In this document: in pieces, positions 10,519-19,035 of the stretch | Layout: every line of letters starts with the position of its first letter | Position numbering within the stretch: the stretch's first letter is position 1 | Assembly: GCA_933822405.4 (NCBI GenBank) | Contig: CAKOGP040000557.1 | Span: 310,955-374,954 of the forward strand | From: Cylindrotheca closterium | Taxonomy: Eukaryota > Bacillariophyta > Bacillariophyceae > Bacillariales > Bacillariaceae | Direction of reading: 5' to 3' | Length of the DNA: 64,000 nucleotides | Program-made: the position numbers and the translations under genes | Notes under the pieces: model-generated | What the model was told of the DNA's origin: nothing | The model's input: only the letters and a program-made list of their open reading frames with translations | Databases searched by the model: none

Positions 10519-10601
10519 TGTTGAGGTAGATTTAGGACAGACAGATATCATCATCCGTTACGGATCGCCTTTTGGCCGAGTGACCAGATTCTGCGCTGTC
10601 A
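10519..10601 (+). repeat. 83-bp direct repeat, copy 2
   Basis: Second copy, offset 319 bp from copy 1. The 236 bp between the copies has no recognisable coding sequence. The 10602-11092 stretch after it contains an open minus-strand frame of unknown meaning and no recognised gene. Confidence 0.9.
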
Positions 10602-11092
10602 ACTGCGGTTCCCGGTTCCTTCTACAATATCACTGTACTGGCTCCATTTTGTTGCAATTCAAACTTTGGATTCGGCTTTTTCTAATTTTACATCTGGATG
10701 AAATTCCTCCTTGCATGAAGCTTTGGATTCCATTCGGACCAATACGTTTCTTTGCATGAGAACTCTGTATGTAGTAGGAAGGAATTTGAAACCAACGTCG
10801 CAATGTGTTGTAAAAAGCTCTTGGGACATCACTGTTGATTTCTTCCAGCGAGAAATCGCTGTGAGAATTTTCATATAGCGGTTTTTTCATTACGATATAT
10901 CTATTGTTGAACCACTTTCCAGTGCAGAACATTCTAATGTAAATATTGACTGCGACGCATCTGCCAAATGACTGCGAAGAACAAAAAGTGAGTGCCTTCC
11001 ACACCATTTTTTTCCAGTCACTCTTGTATACTCCACCAACAAAACAGAGACTTCCCAAAACCAACCATACAAGAATACCATCCAGAACTACC

Positions 11093-11590
11093 ATGCCAAT
11101 CCTACCCACCATTGCAACTCCTTTTGGCTCTGAACTAAGCTTGAGCGACCTGTTTGCCATTGATGACACCAGGCGAAAGAGAATCGATGCAAATTCTTCC
11201 AAAGATTCCCATGACACCATTGAAACAACATCCTGCTCAAAATGGAGCTTCAGTTTCCTCGAGGCCGAGGTATTGACACCCAAGAGTATTCTGAAGAAAG
11301 CAACAAACAGCAGTGGAAGCATCGACACGAACGAGGACGAACACTTGCAATCTTGGATTGAACAGCCCATTCCCGGTTGTATTGAGTCATCGATCGGCTC
11401 CAGCAATAGGCAAAGGCAGTACAGAAGAAGGATCTCGGGCCAGTCATCCAACAAGTACTATGCGTGCATGAAAAGACGTTTCCTTGGAAGACAGACACGC
11501 AGGAGTAGACAAGAACCAAGGGTTCGTCAAATAAGAACTGAGAAGACTGTAGAAGAACAATGGGTCCGCACCTGCAGATTCTTGTGGTAA
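11093..11590 (+). CDS. Tandem small basic protein, copy 1
   Basis: 165 residues from the ATG at 11093, which matches the start context of copies 2 and 3. I know no family. An acidic/polar N-terminal half carries LFAIDDTRRKRI, SKDSHDTIE and SILKK; the centre has SWIEQPIP; the C-terminal half is strongly Arg/Lys-rich and ends EKTVEEQWVRTCRFLW. The same order of motifs is kept in the copies at 12695 and 14447, and the last 13-14 residues are nearly invariant, which argues for selection on the protein. No signal peptide or membrane segment. The basic tail would suit a nuclear or nucleic-acid-binding protein, but this is only composition. Confidence 0.75.
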   Translation: MPILPTIATPFGSELSLSDLFAIDDTRRKRIDANSSKDSHDTIETTSCSKWSFSFLEAEVLTPKSILKKATNSSGSIDTNEDEHLQSWIEQPIPGCIESSIGSSNRQRQYRRRISGQSSNKYYACMKRRFLGRQTRRSRQEPRVRQIRTEKTVEEQWVRTCRFLW

Positions 11591-12694
11591 CGGAATGGGG
11601 AATCGCGCTCCTTCCTTACCCTTTCGTGATAGAAACAAAAACAATAAAATACATAATCGATACAATAAATACAGCACGACTGCATGCAGTAATCACATCT
11701 TTGCCATCGTGTCAACCAACAGATTGATTCTTCCATTCTAACAAGCGCAATGTACGACAATGCAATGAAGAGAATGCGACAAGAAGCCTGACCAAATGAT
11801 CCATTCGACTGAATGAATCGATTGAGAGAGTGTATACCGGTAGATGAGTTGAAGGAAAACGAAGAAGAATCTGAAGAATTTTGTCGTTGACGTACGCCCG
11901 AGATTCATTTGGAAGTAAGAGTCTACATTTGTTGTTTTGGAAACAAGCTCGCCACACTTTTAGATGTTTTTTTCAAATTGCTTTGACATGTCCAGGGTGA
12001 AAGGGCTCGGTAAAATACTGCTACGGTATTGACAGTCCCACCACGATATTCTGGCAAAGCATGGATGCACAATAATATTCGGCTGATGCGGCGGATACAG
12101 ACAATCATCCCACCCTGTCGGATAGTTTCCTTGAGATGTGGCGGAACCGATGATAATTTTGCTACAGCTTTGGTTTCTAAATGGGGACGACGGACTCTTT
12201 GCTGAACTCCCCTTTAAGACTTTTTAACAAATATAAGAAAACACTTTCAGTTTTCCATTGATTGACGAATGAATCTGCTTCCGCTCGAGAAAGCCACATC
12301 TTACTGTAAAATGTGACGTTTTTAATCCCGGTGCGATGAATAAGCTCTCTCTTTCTTCCAGTGGCTTATTTAACGGATTCTTTTTTGAAAGGAAACGAAA
12401 TGCTTTGGCGTTGTTTCATGTCCAGTGGCATTTGAATCTACTTATCGGCCGTTTATGAACCCACGGGTACTTTTCTCTTCCGTAGTTTAAAGTTAGCAAC
12501 CTACCTACATCCGTACCGGACAGAAATGATCCCATCAACTCGGAAGTTTCTCTTCTCCAACATGTCTTTCTCCTCGTCGTTGTGACCCCGCACTTCAACT
12601 TGGATGCCACCGGAACTCATTCCAGCACTAATTCGGTAGTTCAAAACAAACTTTTGTCTCATAAAGCAACATATTCATCAGTGATATCCCTATC
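11591..12694. other. Spacer between tandem copies 1 and 2; partly duplicated
   Basis: The part around 11935-12160 is similar to 13430-13650, and 12205-12330 is similar to 13880-14010. The part around 12500-12600 resembles 14255-14350. A minus-strand reading in 11712-12110 resembles one in 13219-13674 (see findings). No intact gene is seen. Confidence 0.6.
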
Positions 12695-13171
12695 ATGTCT
12701 ACTCGTATCCATAGTATTGAGATGCCGTTTATTTCTGAATTGAGTGGCTTGTTGGCCATCGACGACATCAAACGAAAGAGAATCGAGACAGATTCTTCCA
12801 CGGACTCCCATGACACCATTGATACAGCATCCTACTCTGAAGGGAGCTTCAGCAGCATCGAAGCCGAGGCGTTGGCCCTCAATAGCATTCTGAAGAAAAC
12901 AGAGAGCAAGGAAGGGGTGATTAAAGACAACGATAAAAACTGGCTGCGGTCTTGGATTGAACAGCCCGTCCCATCAACGACCTCCCTCAGAATAAGGCGC
13001 AGACGAAGAAGAAGTACAGCAATCGAGTCATCGCCCAGCAAATTTGAGTGTGTGAAGACTAGTTTCCCTGGAAGGGAGGGGCGTAGGAGTAGACGAGAGC
13101 CAAGGGCCCGTAAACCAAGAACTGAAAAGACAGTCGAGGAACAATGGGTCCGCACCTGCAGATTCTTATGA
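12695..13171 (+). CDS. Tandem small basic protein, copy 2
   Basis: 158 residues, ATG at 12695. Shares with copies 1 and 3 the blocks LLAIDDIKRKRIE, SHDTID, SILKKTE, SWIEQPVPSTTSLR, SFPGREGRRSRREPRAR and EEQWVRTCRFL. It is closer to copy 3 than to copy 1, and both 5' and 3' flanking DNA is shared with copy 3, so copies 2 and 3 look like a recent duplication of a unit of about 1.75 kb. The final Trp of the other two copies is absent because the stop comes one codon earlier. Function unknown. Confidence 0.75.
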   Translation: MSTRIHSIEMPFISELSGLLAIDDIKRKRIETDSSTDSHDTIDTASYSEGSFSSIEAEALALNSILKKTESKEGVIKDNDKNWLRSWIEQPVPSTTSLRIRRRRRRSTAIESSPSKFECVKTSFPGREGRRSRREPRARKPRTEKTVEEQWVRTCRFL

Positions 13172-14446
13172 TAAAAAGGAATGGGGAGTCAGTCGTGCTC
13201 CTTCCATACCCCTTTCTGCTAGTGAGAACGTATTGTACAAATACAATACTTCCTAAAATACATAATCGACACTATAAATTTAGCAAGTTCAAGTGTACCG
13301 GTAGATAGATGAGTTGTGCTTGTTATGAAGAAACACGAAGAAGAATACTGAAGAATGTTGTCGTTAGCGCTCGCACGAGTTTCATTGGAACAACAGAGTC
13401 GACATTTGTTGTCTTGGATACAAGCTTGAAACACTTTTAGCTTTCTTCCAGAGAAGAGAAGATTTTTAACATTTCCTCAAATTGTTTGACACATCCAGAG
13501 TAACAGGGCTCGATAAACTGCTGCTTGAGACAGTCCTACTACGACATTTTGGCAAAGAATGTACAGCCATATTCGGCTAATGCGGCGGATGTAGGCAATT
13601 ATCCCATCCTGCCGGGTGGTTTCCTTGAAATACGACGGAGCAGATTCAGTACCACCGCTCGAGAAAGTCACCAATTACTGTACCTGTACTATACTTTTGA
13701 AGCTCCGTTTAAAAATGACTCACTCGAAGTAATTAAATATATGCAACCCAAATGCATATGTCCAGAGGCCAGTGGCATCACTGTACTCATCAGCCGAGCA
13801 CGGGACTCGGCAGTCCAGTCAGTCACGCTACGGCACTTTTCTGCTGATGCATCCGTACAGAAATGATCCCATCATATCAAACTCTTTTTGAAGCTTTTTC
13901 AAAAAATAAGAAAAGACTTTCTGTTTTCCATTGACAAATAAATCTATTTCTGCTCGAGAAAGCCAGTTGTATTACTTCATATTTTGAGGGCCGTTTGCAA
14001 TCCCGGTACGATGGCGAGCATTTGTCTTCCAGTGGCAATTTTGAACGGACTCTTTTTCCAGTCGAAACGGTTCGCTTTGTTTTTCTAGTAATCCTGTACC
14101 GTAGTGTACCAGGTACACGTGTACCGGTACGTGTACTGTAGAGAGCATGTCAATTACTGCACGTCTTTTCATAAAAACCTGGTACGTACAAATTCTACGT
14201 GGCAATTCTATAGTCAAAACGATGTATCTAGTAGATAGTTATAATAGCCCCTGCGTCGTACAGAAATGATCCCACCAACTCGGAAGTTTCTCTTCTCCAA
14301 CAAGTGTTTCTTCTTCTTATGCCCCAGCACAGCAACTGAGATGCCACCGTGACTTATTCTGGCGCTATTTCGGTAATTCAAAACAAGAAAGACTTGGCTG
14401 TGTTCCTCATAAATCAATAGATTCATCATTTTAAAATATCCCTATC
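13172..14446. other. Spacer between tandem copies 2 and 3; duplicated flank
   Basis: Shares blocks with the spacer before copy 2 (see that entry). Contains the palindrome GGTACACGTGTACC at 14112-14125 within a GTAC-rich patch. No intact gene is seen. Confidence 0.6.
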
Positions 14447-14923
14447 ATGCCTATCCACAATACGCAGACGCCATTCAGTTCTAAATTGAGTGGTCTGTTG
14501 GCCATTGATGACACCAGGCGAAAGAGAATCGAGGCAGATCCTTCGTCCAAAGACTCCCATGACACCATTGATACAATATCCTGCTCTGAAGGGAGCTTCA
14601 GCAGCCTCGAAGCCGAGAATGCAATGGTCCTCAAGAGCATTATGAAGAAAACAGAAAACAAGGAAAGGGTTATTGAATGCAACGATAAAAACTGTCTACG
14701 GACTTGGATTGAACAACCCATCCCATCAACGACCTCCCTCAGAAGGCGCAGAAGAAAAAGTACAGCAAGCGAGTCATCATCGCCCAACAAGTATGAGTGT
14801 GTGAAGACTCGTTTTCCTGGAAGGGAGGGACGGAGGAGTAGACAAGAGAGAAGGGCCCGTGAAGCAAGAACTGAGAAGACTGTAGAGGAACAATGGGTCC
14901 GCACCTGCAGATTCTTGTGGTAA
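14447..14923 (+). CDS. Tandem small basic protein, copy 3
   Basis: 158 residues, ATG at 14447. Carries the same blocks as copies 1 and 2: LLAIDDTRRKRIEA, SKDSHDTIDT, SIMKKTEN, TWIEQPIPSTTSLRRRR, RFPGREGRRSRQERRAR and EEQWVRTCRFLW. A three-base insertion of Ser near SSKDS and a change of SILKK to SIMKK are the main differences from copy 2; all differences keep the frame. No known domain. The pattern of in-frame differences supports a coding role for all three copies. Confidence 0.75.
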   Translation: MPIHNTQTPFSSKLSGLLAIDDTRRKRIEADPSSKDSHDTIDTISCSEGSFSSLEAENAMVLKSIMKKTENKERVIECNDKNCLRTWIEQPIPSTTSLRRRRRKSTASESSSPNKYECVKTRFPGREGRRSRQERRAREARTEKTVEEQWVRTCRFLW

Positions 14924-15117
14924 CGGAATGGGGAATCGTGCTCCTTCCCCTTGTTCACTTCTTGTAAAATGCTGTATATTATCGACGATGTCTGGAACCA
15001 TTGGTCTATCTCTGTAACACTTTTTTCATTTAAAGGCAAAGAAGGTTATTGGGAAAGAAAAGTGGAAAAACACTTCAAGTGTCGAGAAGATGCGATTGAA
15101 TGAGATAGAGTTGCCGA

Positions 15118-15146
15118 AGCTCTTGTGATATATCACCACAAGAGCT
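15118..15146. terminator. Perfect stem-loop between convergent genes
   Basis: AGCTCTTGTG (15118-15127) pairs exactly with CACAAGAGCT (15137-15146) across a 9-nt loop. An overlapping 12-bp palindrome GTGATATATCAC spans 15125-15136. It lies between the 3' ends of tandem copy 3 and the oxygenase gene, so a 3'-processing role is possible but unproven. Confidence 0.3.
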
Positions 15147-15204
15147 GCGAAACCCACTCAAGTAGACTTCAAACGTGTTTTCACGTTATTTTGCTAAAAT
15201 AGTG

Positions 15205-16029
15205 TTAGCCGTATTGTTGGTCTTCCAATCGGGGATCTAGTCGGTATGCCCGGTTGTAGAGCAATATTGCCTTGTTTATCTCTCCGTTTGATTCTGATTC
15301 CTCCGCCAGTCCTAGGAATTGCCTTGCCTCGACCTCCGTTTTTGTTAACGTCGGTGCCGATTTCGGGTCTCGCTGGTACATGATCTCTGTTCGGAAGAGC
15401 CATTTTGGCGGACTGCCTGTCTTCAAAGGCTCTCCATCGTGCATCAAGTCATGGAAGAATACACTAGCTGTGCCTGCTTGCTCGGCCTCCACACGATGTA
15501 ATACATCTGACTCAGAGGTCGAGAAGATGCCATCATCATTAAGCACTGCATCGATTTCGTCCTTAACGAAGCGGGTGGCCCCGCCAAAGCCTGGTGGTCT
15601 ATCTGTGAGGAAACCGTTTATCGTAATAAATGATCTATGATGCTCGTCGACTTCATAGTAACCATCCCGATGTGGACCAAAGTGTCCTTCGCCTGGATAG
15701 CACACAAGCCTCCACCGGAAGTTCAACCCACATGGCTTCCACTTTCCGTACAATTGATTGTTCTTAGTGACCAAGCCAGGGTTCTGGTAATGTTCGTCAA
15801 TCACTATTTCTTGCGGGATTTGGTTCCTAATTCGGTCAAATATCCGGTCTGCCATTTCCTTGTCGTCCAAGCAAACCGTGGTGGAGTTGCGATGGCGGAC
15901 GTCGCCTGTGGCAGTTTTGTCTTGGATTCCAAGACTCTTGGCGCGTAGTACAAAGTGCTCGCACTCGTCTTTTGTCAATAGGTCTTGCACGACCCATGCG
16001 CTTTCCGGTATCAGTTCGTTCCACCTCAT
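15205..16029 (-). CDS. 2-oxoglutarate/Fe(II) oxygenase, prolyl-4-hydroxylase-like
   Basis: 274 residues from the first ATG at 16029; the open frame runs a little further upstream without an ATG, so a small 5' exon is possible. The jelly-roll core shows the iron and co-substrate ligands: HFGPHRDGYY (His and Asp), LMHDGEPL (distal His) and KWLFRTEIMY (the Arg that binds 2-oxoglutarate). The start, WVVQDLLTKDECEHFVLRA, is typical of the family. The tail (EARQFLGLAEESESNGEINK, then AILLYNRAYRLDP) resembles one TPR unit. Likely hydroxylates a protein side chain; the substrate is unknown. A perfect 10-bp stem-loop (15118-15146) lies just beyond its 3' end. Confidence 0.85.
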   Translation of the reverse strand: MRWNELIPESAWVVQDLLTKDECEHFVLRAKSLGIQDKTATGDVRHRNSTTVCLDDKEMADRIFDRIRNQIPQEIVIDEHYQNPGLVTKNNQLYGKWKPCGLNFRWRLVCYPGEGHFGPHRDGYYEVDEHHRSFITINGFLTDRPPGFGGATRFVKDEIDAVLNDDGIFSTSESDVLHRVEAEQAGTASVFFHDLMHDGEPLKTGSPPKWLFRTEIMYQRDPKSAPTLTKTEVEARQFLGLAEESESNGEINKAILLYNRAYRLDPRLEDQQYG

Positions 16030-16346
16030 CTTGTTCCAATTGTCTTTCAAATATTGTGAGGGAAATGAAATGGCAAATCAACCATGCACGTTTCAAGAGC
16101 ACTGACAATCGACTAACGTGACTAAAGATTGATTCATTTTTTCGAGCCGGTACTGTAGCTGGTACCGGTAGTACCAGGTACAGCAGCACAAGTGGTACTC
16201 TTAGCAGTACTTCTGTTCAAGGATTAGTTCTCTGTACAACGTACTACTATGGGACTTTAGCATTTCGATTTATTCGGCAGATGCATTGCCATCAGACAAG
16301 GCTTTTTGGGAATTTTCTGCTCCAAATTCAATGTCAGAGCAATTAG
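16030..16346. other. Spacer with GTAC-rich patch
   Basis: Contains 16150-16215, a run of related GGTAC/GTACC units including TACCGGTA at 16163. No gene recognised. Confidence 0.5.
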
Positions 16347-16896
16347 TTAGTGCTGTTGACAATCTCGGTTGGTTCTTTGCAGAGAATTATCCAAATATTC
16401 ATAAATATAGTGAATAGGAGCGTGCGCGTCGTCAGCATTCTCCTCTTCTTTCGATTGCTTGCTTTGAAATCCATTTCGAACGTAATGGCCATCCTTTTGA
16501 ATGAAGATTCGATCTGCCTCGTCCATCAAATCCATTGTCCCAAAGAGAACTACGTCATCATCAGCGCATGCGTCTTCCATTTTCGCCTAGGCCCGGTTGT
16601 AGACTTTCCACATGATTGATTCTTCGGTTGAAATTTATGTATCGAAAGTATTGGAATATCGCCTTCCTAGGATCGTCGTAGTAATCGAGTTCAAAGTGTG
16701 GAGCTACTTCAATAGTAGCCTCTACAATCAAATCGTCTCCGTCAACAACATCCCGATATTTGTTGGCAACATAGGTCTTGCCACATCCTGGTGTTGCGTA
16801 AATCAATTCGCCCCAGTGCATTCTAGGGAGTCGAGGGTAGTCTGAGTTTCGGATCACCATGATTCGAGTTTCTTTTTTTGCCTAGATTTCTGCTGG
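16347..16896 (-). pseudogene. P-loop NTPase-like gene, damaged and abutting the assembly gap
   Basis: From the gap downward on the minus strand the frame reads MHWGELIYATPGCGKTYVAN, a Walker A motif (GCGKT), then VVDGDDLIVEA, and stops at 16561. A second frame, from 16580, reads VVLFGTMDLMDEADRIFIQK and ends at 16347. The two look like halves of one protein of a small kinase-like P-loop family. They do not join in frame: the overlap needs a one-base shift and contains a TAG, and no plausible intron is available. This may be a true pseudogene or a sequence error next to the gap, which also hides the 5' end. Confidence 0.5.
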
Positions 16897-17124
16897 NNNN
16901 NNNNNNNNNNNNNNNNNNNNNNNNNNNNNNNNNNNNNNNNNNNNNNNNNNNNNNNNNNNNNNNNNNNNNNNNNNNNNNNNNNNNNNNNNNNNNNNNNNNN
17001 NNNNNNNNNNNNNNNNNNNNNNNNNNNNNNNNNNNNNNNNNNNNNNNNNNNNNNNNNNNNNNNNNNNNNNNNNNNNNNNNNNNNNNNNNNNNNNNNNNNN
17101 NNNNNNNNNNNNNNNNNNNNNNNN
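16897..17124. other. Assembly gap (228 N)
   Basis: Run of undetermined bases. The true length is unknown. It may hide the promoter or first exon of the P-loop gene and part of the promoter of the downstream wybutosine gene. Confidence 1.
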
Positions 17125-17222
17125 AAAATGTCTGTCCCTCCATCCAAAAACTAACTCTTCATCCAACATCCATCCAACAATAATTGGCAACCTGAAACCC
17201 GAAGAAAAAAGATAAAGAAAGA

Positions 17223-18854
17223 ATGGCAGACCCAGTATGGAGACAGCGTCGTCGAAAAGACTTTGAAAATGCTAAAGCACAGTGTCTTGGGAAGCGTGAC
17301 AAGTCCTTTGCTGGAAGAATCGACCCTCATGCCGTCGATATTTGTGGATTGATCAATGAACGTGACGAATATTACACCACCTCTTCGTGTGCTGGGAGAT
17401 GTTTCATGTACTGTGGCGAAGGAGTCAAGGCAACCAACGACTTTGTCAGATTTCGAATCAGTCATGAGCAAGTCAAAGAGCCGGACCGATATTTTAATCT
17501 ACAGACTATTGATGCCGATCCGACAGGCGGCGGGGATCCAATTCGAACAATTGGTCAATATGAGAATTCACTGGGAGATAAGCAGGGCACAATCATCGAT
17601 AATGAAGAGAAAAAGACGAAGCTTAGTGACCTTATTTGGTTTCGCTTTGAGCCCTTTATTCTTCATGTGGCATGTCAATCTTTGTCTGCAGCCAATGCGT
17701 TGATGAATGCAGCTCGTCCTTCGTTTAAGAATGTCGGATTGACCACATGGAAGGACAGTCGATATCTAGTAGCCATTTGGGGAGACGAAGGATTAGAAAT
17801 GCCACTGACAACACCCACTGGTCGCCCATTGCACGATGATCCCGTTTGGCTATCCGAACTGGTCAATGGACAGCATGAAAGAAACTGGGGCAAGATTGAT
17901 CGATTCTGTCAAACCATGCGGGAAATGCCAGCATTAACTGAAAAAGATATTGCCGACGAGGACGCACTAGAAGAACTGATGACAGAGAATGTTCCCAAGA
18001 GTTTTGACGTAATTGGAGACATTGCCTACTTGCATTCCATGCCCGAAGGGGATGCCAATGCTGTTGGAAAGGCAATCATGAAAAAGAACAAGCACATCAA
18101 GGTAGTTGTCGCACGACAAAACAATCTAGAAGGCACTGAAAGAGCTCCTGGGACCGATGGTTTGAAAACTATTGCAGGCGCCGAACGAGACCCAATTATT
18201 ACAACTCACGTTGAATATGGAATCAAATGCGTTGTCGATCTGAACCACACCTTCTTTAGTCCCCGAATGGGACAAGAACGATTGCGAATTTGCCAACAAG
18301 TTGCAAGGGGAGAAGACGTCCTCGTTTTGTTTTCTGGAGTAGGTATGGACGCTTTGCAACTAGCAGGCCGCACCGAGGCCTCCTCAGTGATTGCTGTGGA
18401 ATTAAATGAAATTGGGGTTCAATGTTTGAAGCGAGCCCATCGCATGTTGGAACGCAACAAGACTGTCAAGTGTGCAGGGGCGTCGGATCGTTTGCAAATT
18501 TTGCACGGAGATGTCATGGAGATTTTGCCTCGGGATCTTCCTAAGGATCACTTTGATAGAATATTGGCACCCAGACCCAAGGAAGGGGCCATGGATGGAG
18601 ACTTGGGTTCTGGTGACGGCGGCGCAGCCTTTTTGGATGTCATTCTACCCCATTTGAAGGATGGTGGAGAATGCCATTGGTACGATTTTGTGGCGGATCA
18701 CGAATTCCCCGACTGTCAACGGACACGAACCCTCTTGGAGAAGATGGGCGACAAACACAAGCTGGAAATCAAAATCTTGCATGTGGCCAATGCTGGAAGT
18801 GTTGCCAAGCGACAGCTGCGTGTGTGTGTTGACTTTAAGGTATTCAAGCGATAG
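17223..18854 (+). CDS. Fusion of TYW3-type and Trm5/TYW2-type tRNA-modification enzymes
   Basis: Single exon, 543 residues. Residues 1 to about 245 form a TYW3-like domain: SFAGRIDPHAVDICGLINER and YYTTSSCAGRC carry the family's TTSSCxGR signature, and SLSAANALMNAARPSFKNVG follows. From about 258 (FDVIGDIAYLHSMP) to the end is a class I methyltransferase of the Trm5/TYW2 superfamily: VDLNHTFFSPRMGQERLRI, the SAM loop VLVLFSGVGMDALQLA (about 366-381), AVELNEIGVQCL, and FDRILAPRPKEG in place of the usual NLP-type motif. Both activities act on guanosine 37 of tRNA-Phe in wybutosine synthesis. Which of Trm5 or TYW2 the second half represents is not decidable by eye. No organelle targeting peptide is visible. 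Confidence 0.88.
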   Translation: MADPVWRQRRRKDFENAKAQCLGKRDKSFAGRIDPHAVDICGLINERDEYYTTSSCAGRCFMYCGEGVKATNDFVRFRISHEQVKEPDRYFNLQTIDADPTGGGDPIRTIGQYENSLGDKQGTIIDNEEKKTKLSDLIWFRFEPFILHVACQSLSAANALMNAARPSFKNVGLTTWKDSRYLVAIWGDEGLEMPLTTPTGRPLHDDPVWLSELVNGQHERNWGKIDRFCQTMREMPALTEKDIADEDALEELMTENVPKSFDVIGDIAYLHSMPEGDANAVGKAIMKKNKHIKVVVARQNNLEGTERAPGTDGLKTIAGAERDPIITTHVEYGIKCVVDLNHTFFSPRMGQERLRICQQVARGEDVLVLFSGVGMDALQLAGRTEASSVIAVELNEIGVQCLKRAHRMLERNKTVKCAGASDRLQILHGDVMEILPRDLPKDHFDRILAPRPKEGAMDGDLGSGDGGAAFLDVILPHLKDGGECHWYDFVADHEFPDCQRTRTLLEKMGDKHKLEIKILHVANAGSVAKRQLRVCVDFKVFKR

Positions 18855-19035
18855 CCACTATTTTATTCAAAAAGCACATTCAAAATAGATAAAGCTATAC
18901 TCGCACTCGCTAGAAAGTAATTGAGCGATAGAGTTGCTAAGCAAAGGTGGACAGGTCGAAGTTTGTCACGTATTAGTATTATTATGTATCGTTCTTGAAA
19001 TCCCACAAGTTCCCTCTTTGCTGCACGCAAGCATT

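Noticed and set aside
10200..10601. The 83-bp direct repeats as LTRs of a retrotransposon
   Set aside because: The interior is only 236 bp, without a primer-binding site, polypurine tract or coding remnants.
10630..11454. Long open minus-strand frame (274 codons) over tandem copy 1 and its upstream region
   Set aside because: It runs antisense to copy 1, whose plus-strand frame is conserved in two paralogues. The part outside copy 1 has no recognisable domain.
14431..15039. Open minus-strand frame of 202 codons over tandem copy 3
   Set aside because: Antisense shadow of the conserved plus-strand protein; similar shadows exist over the other copies because the same codons are reversed.
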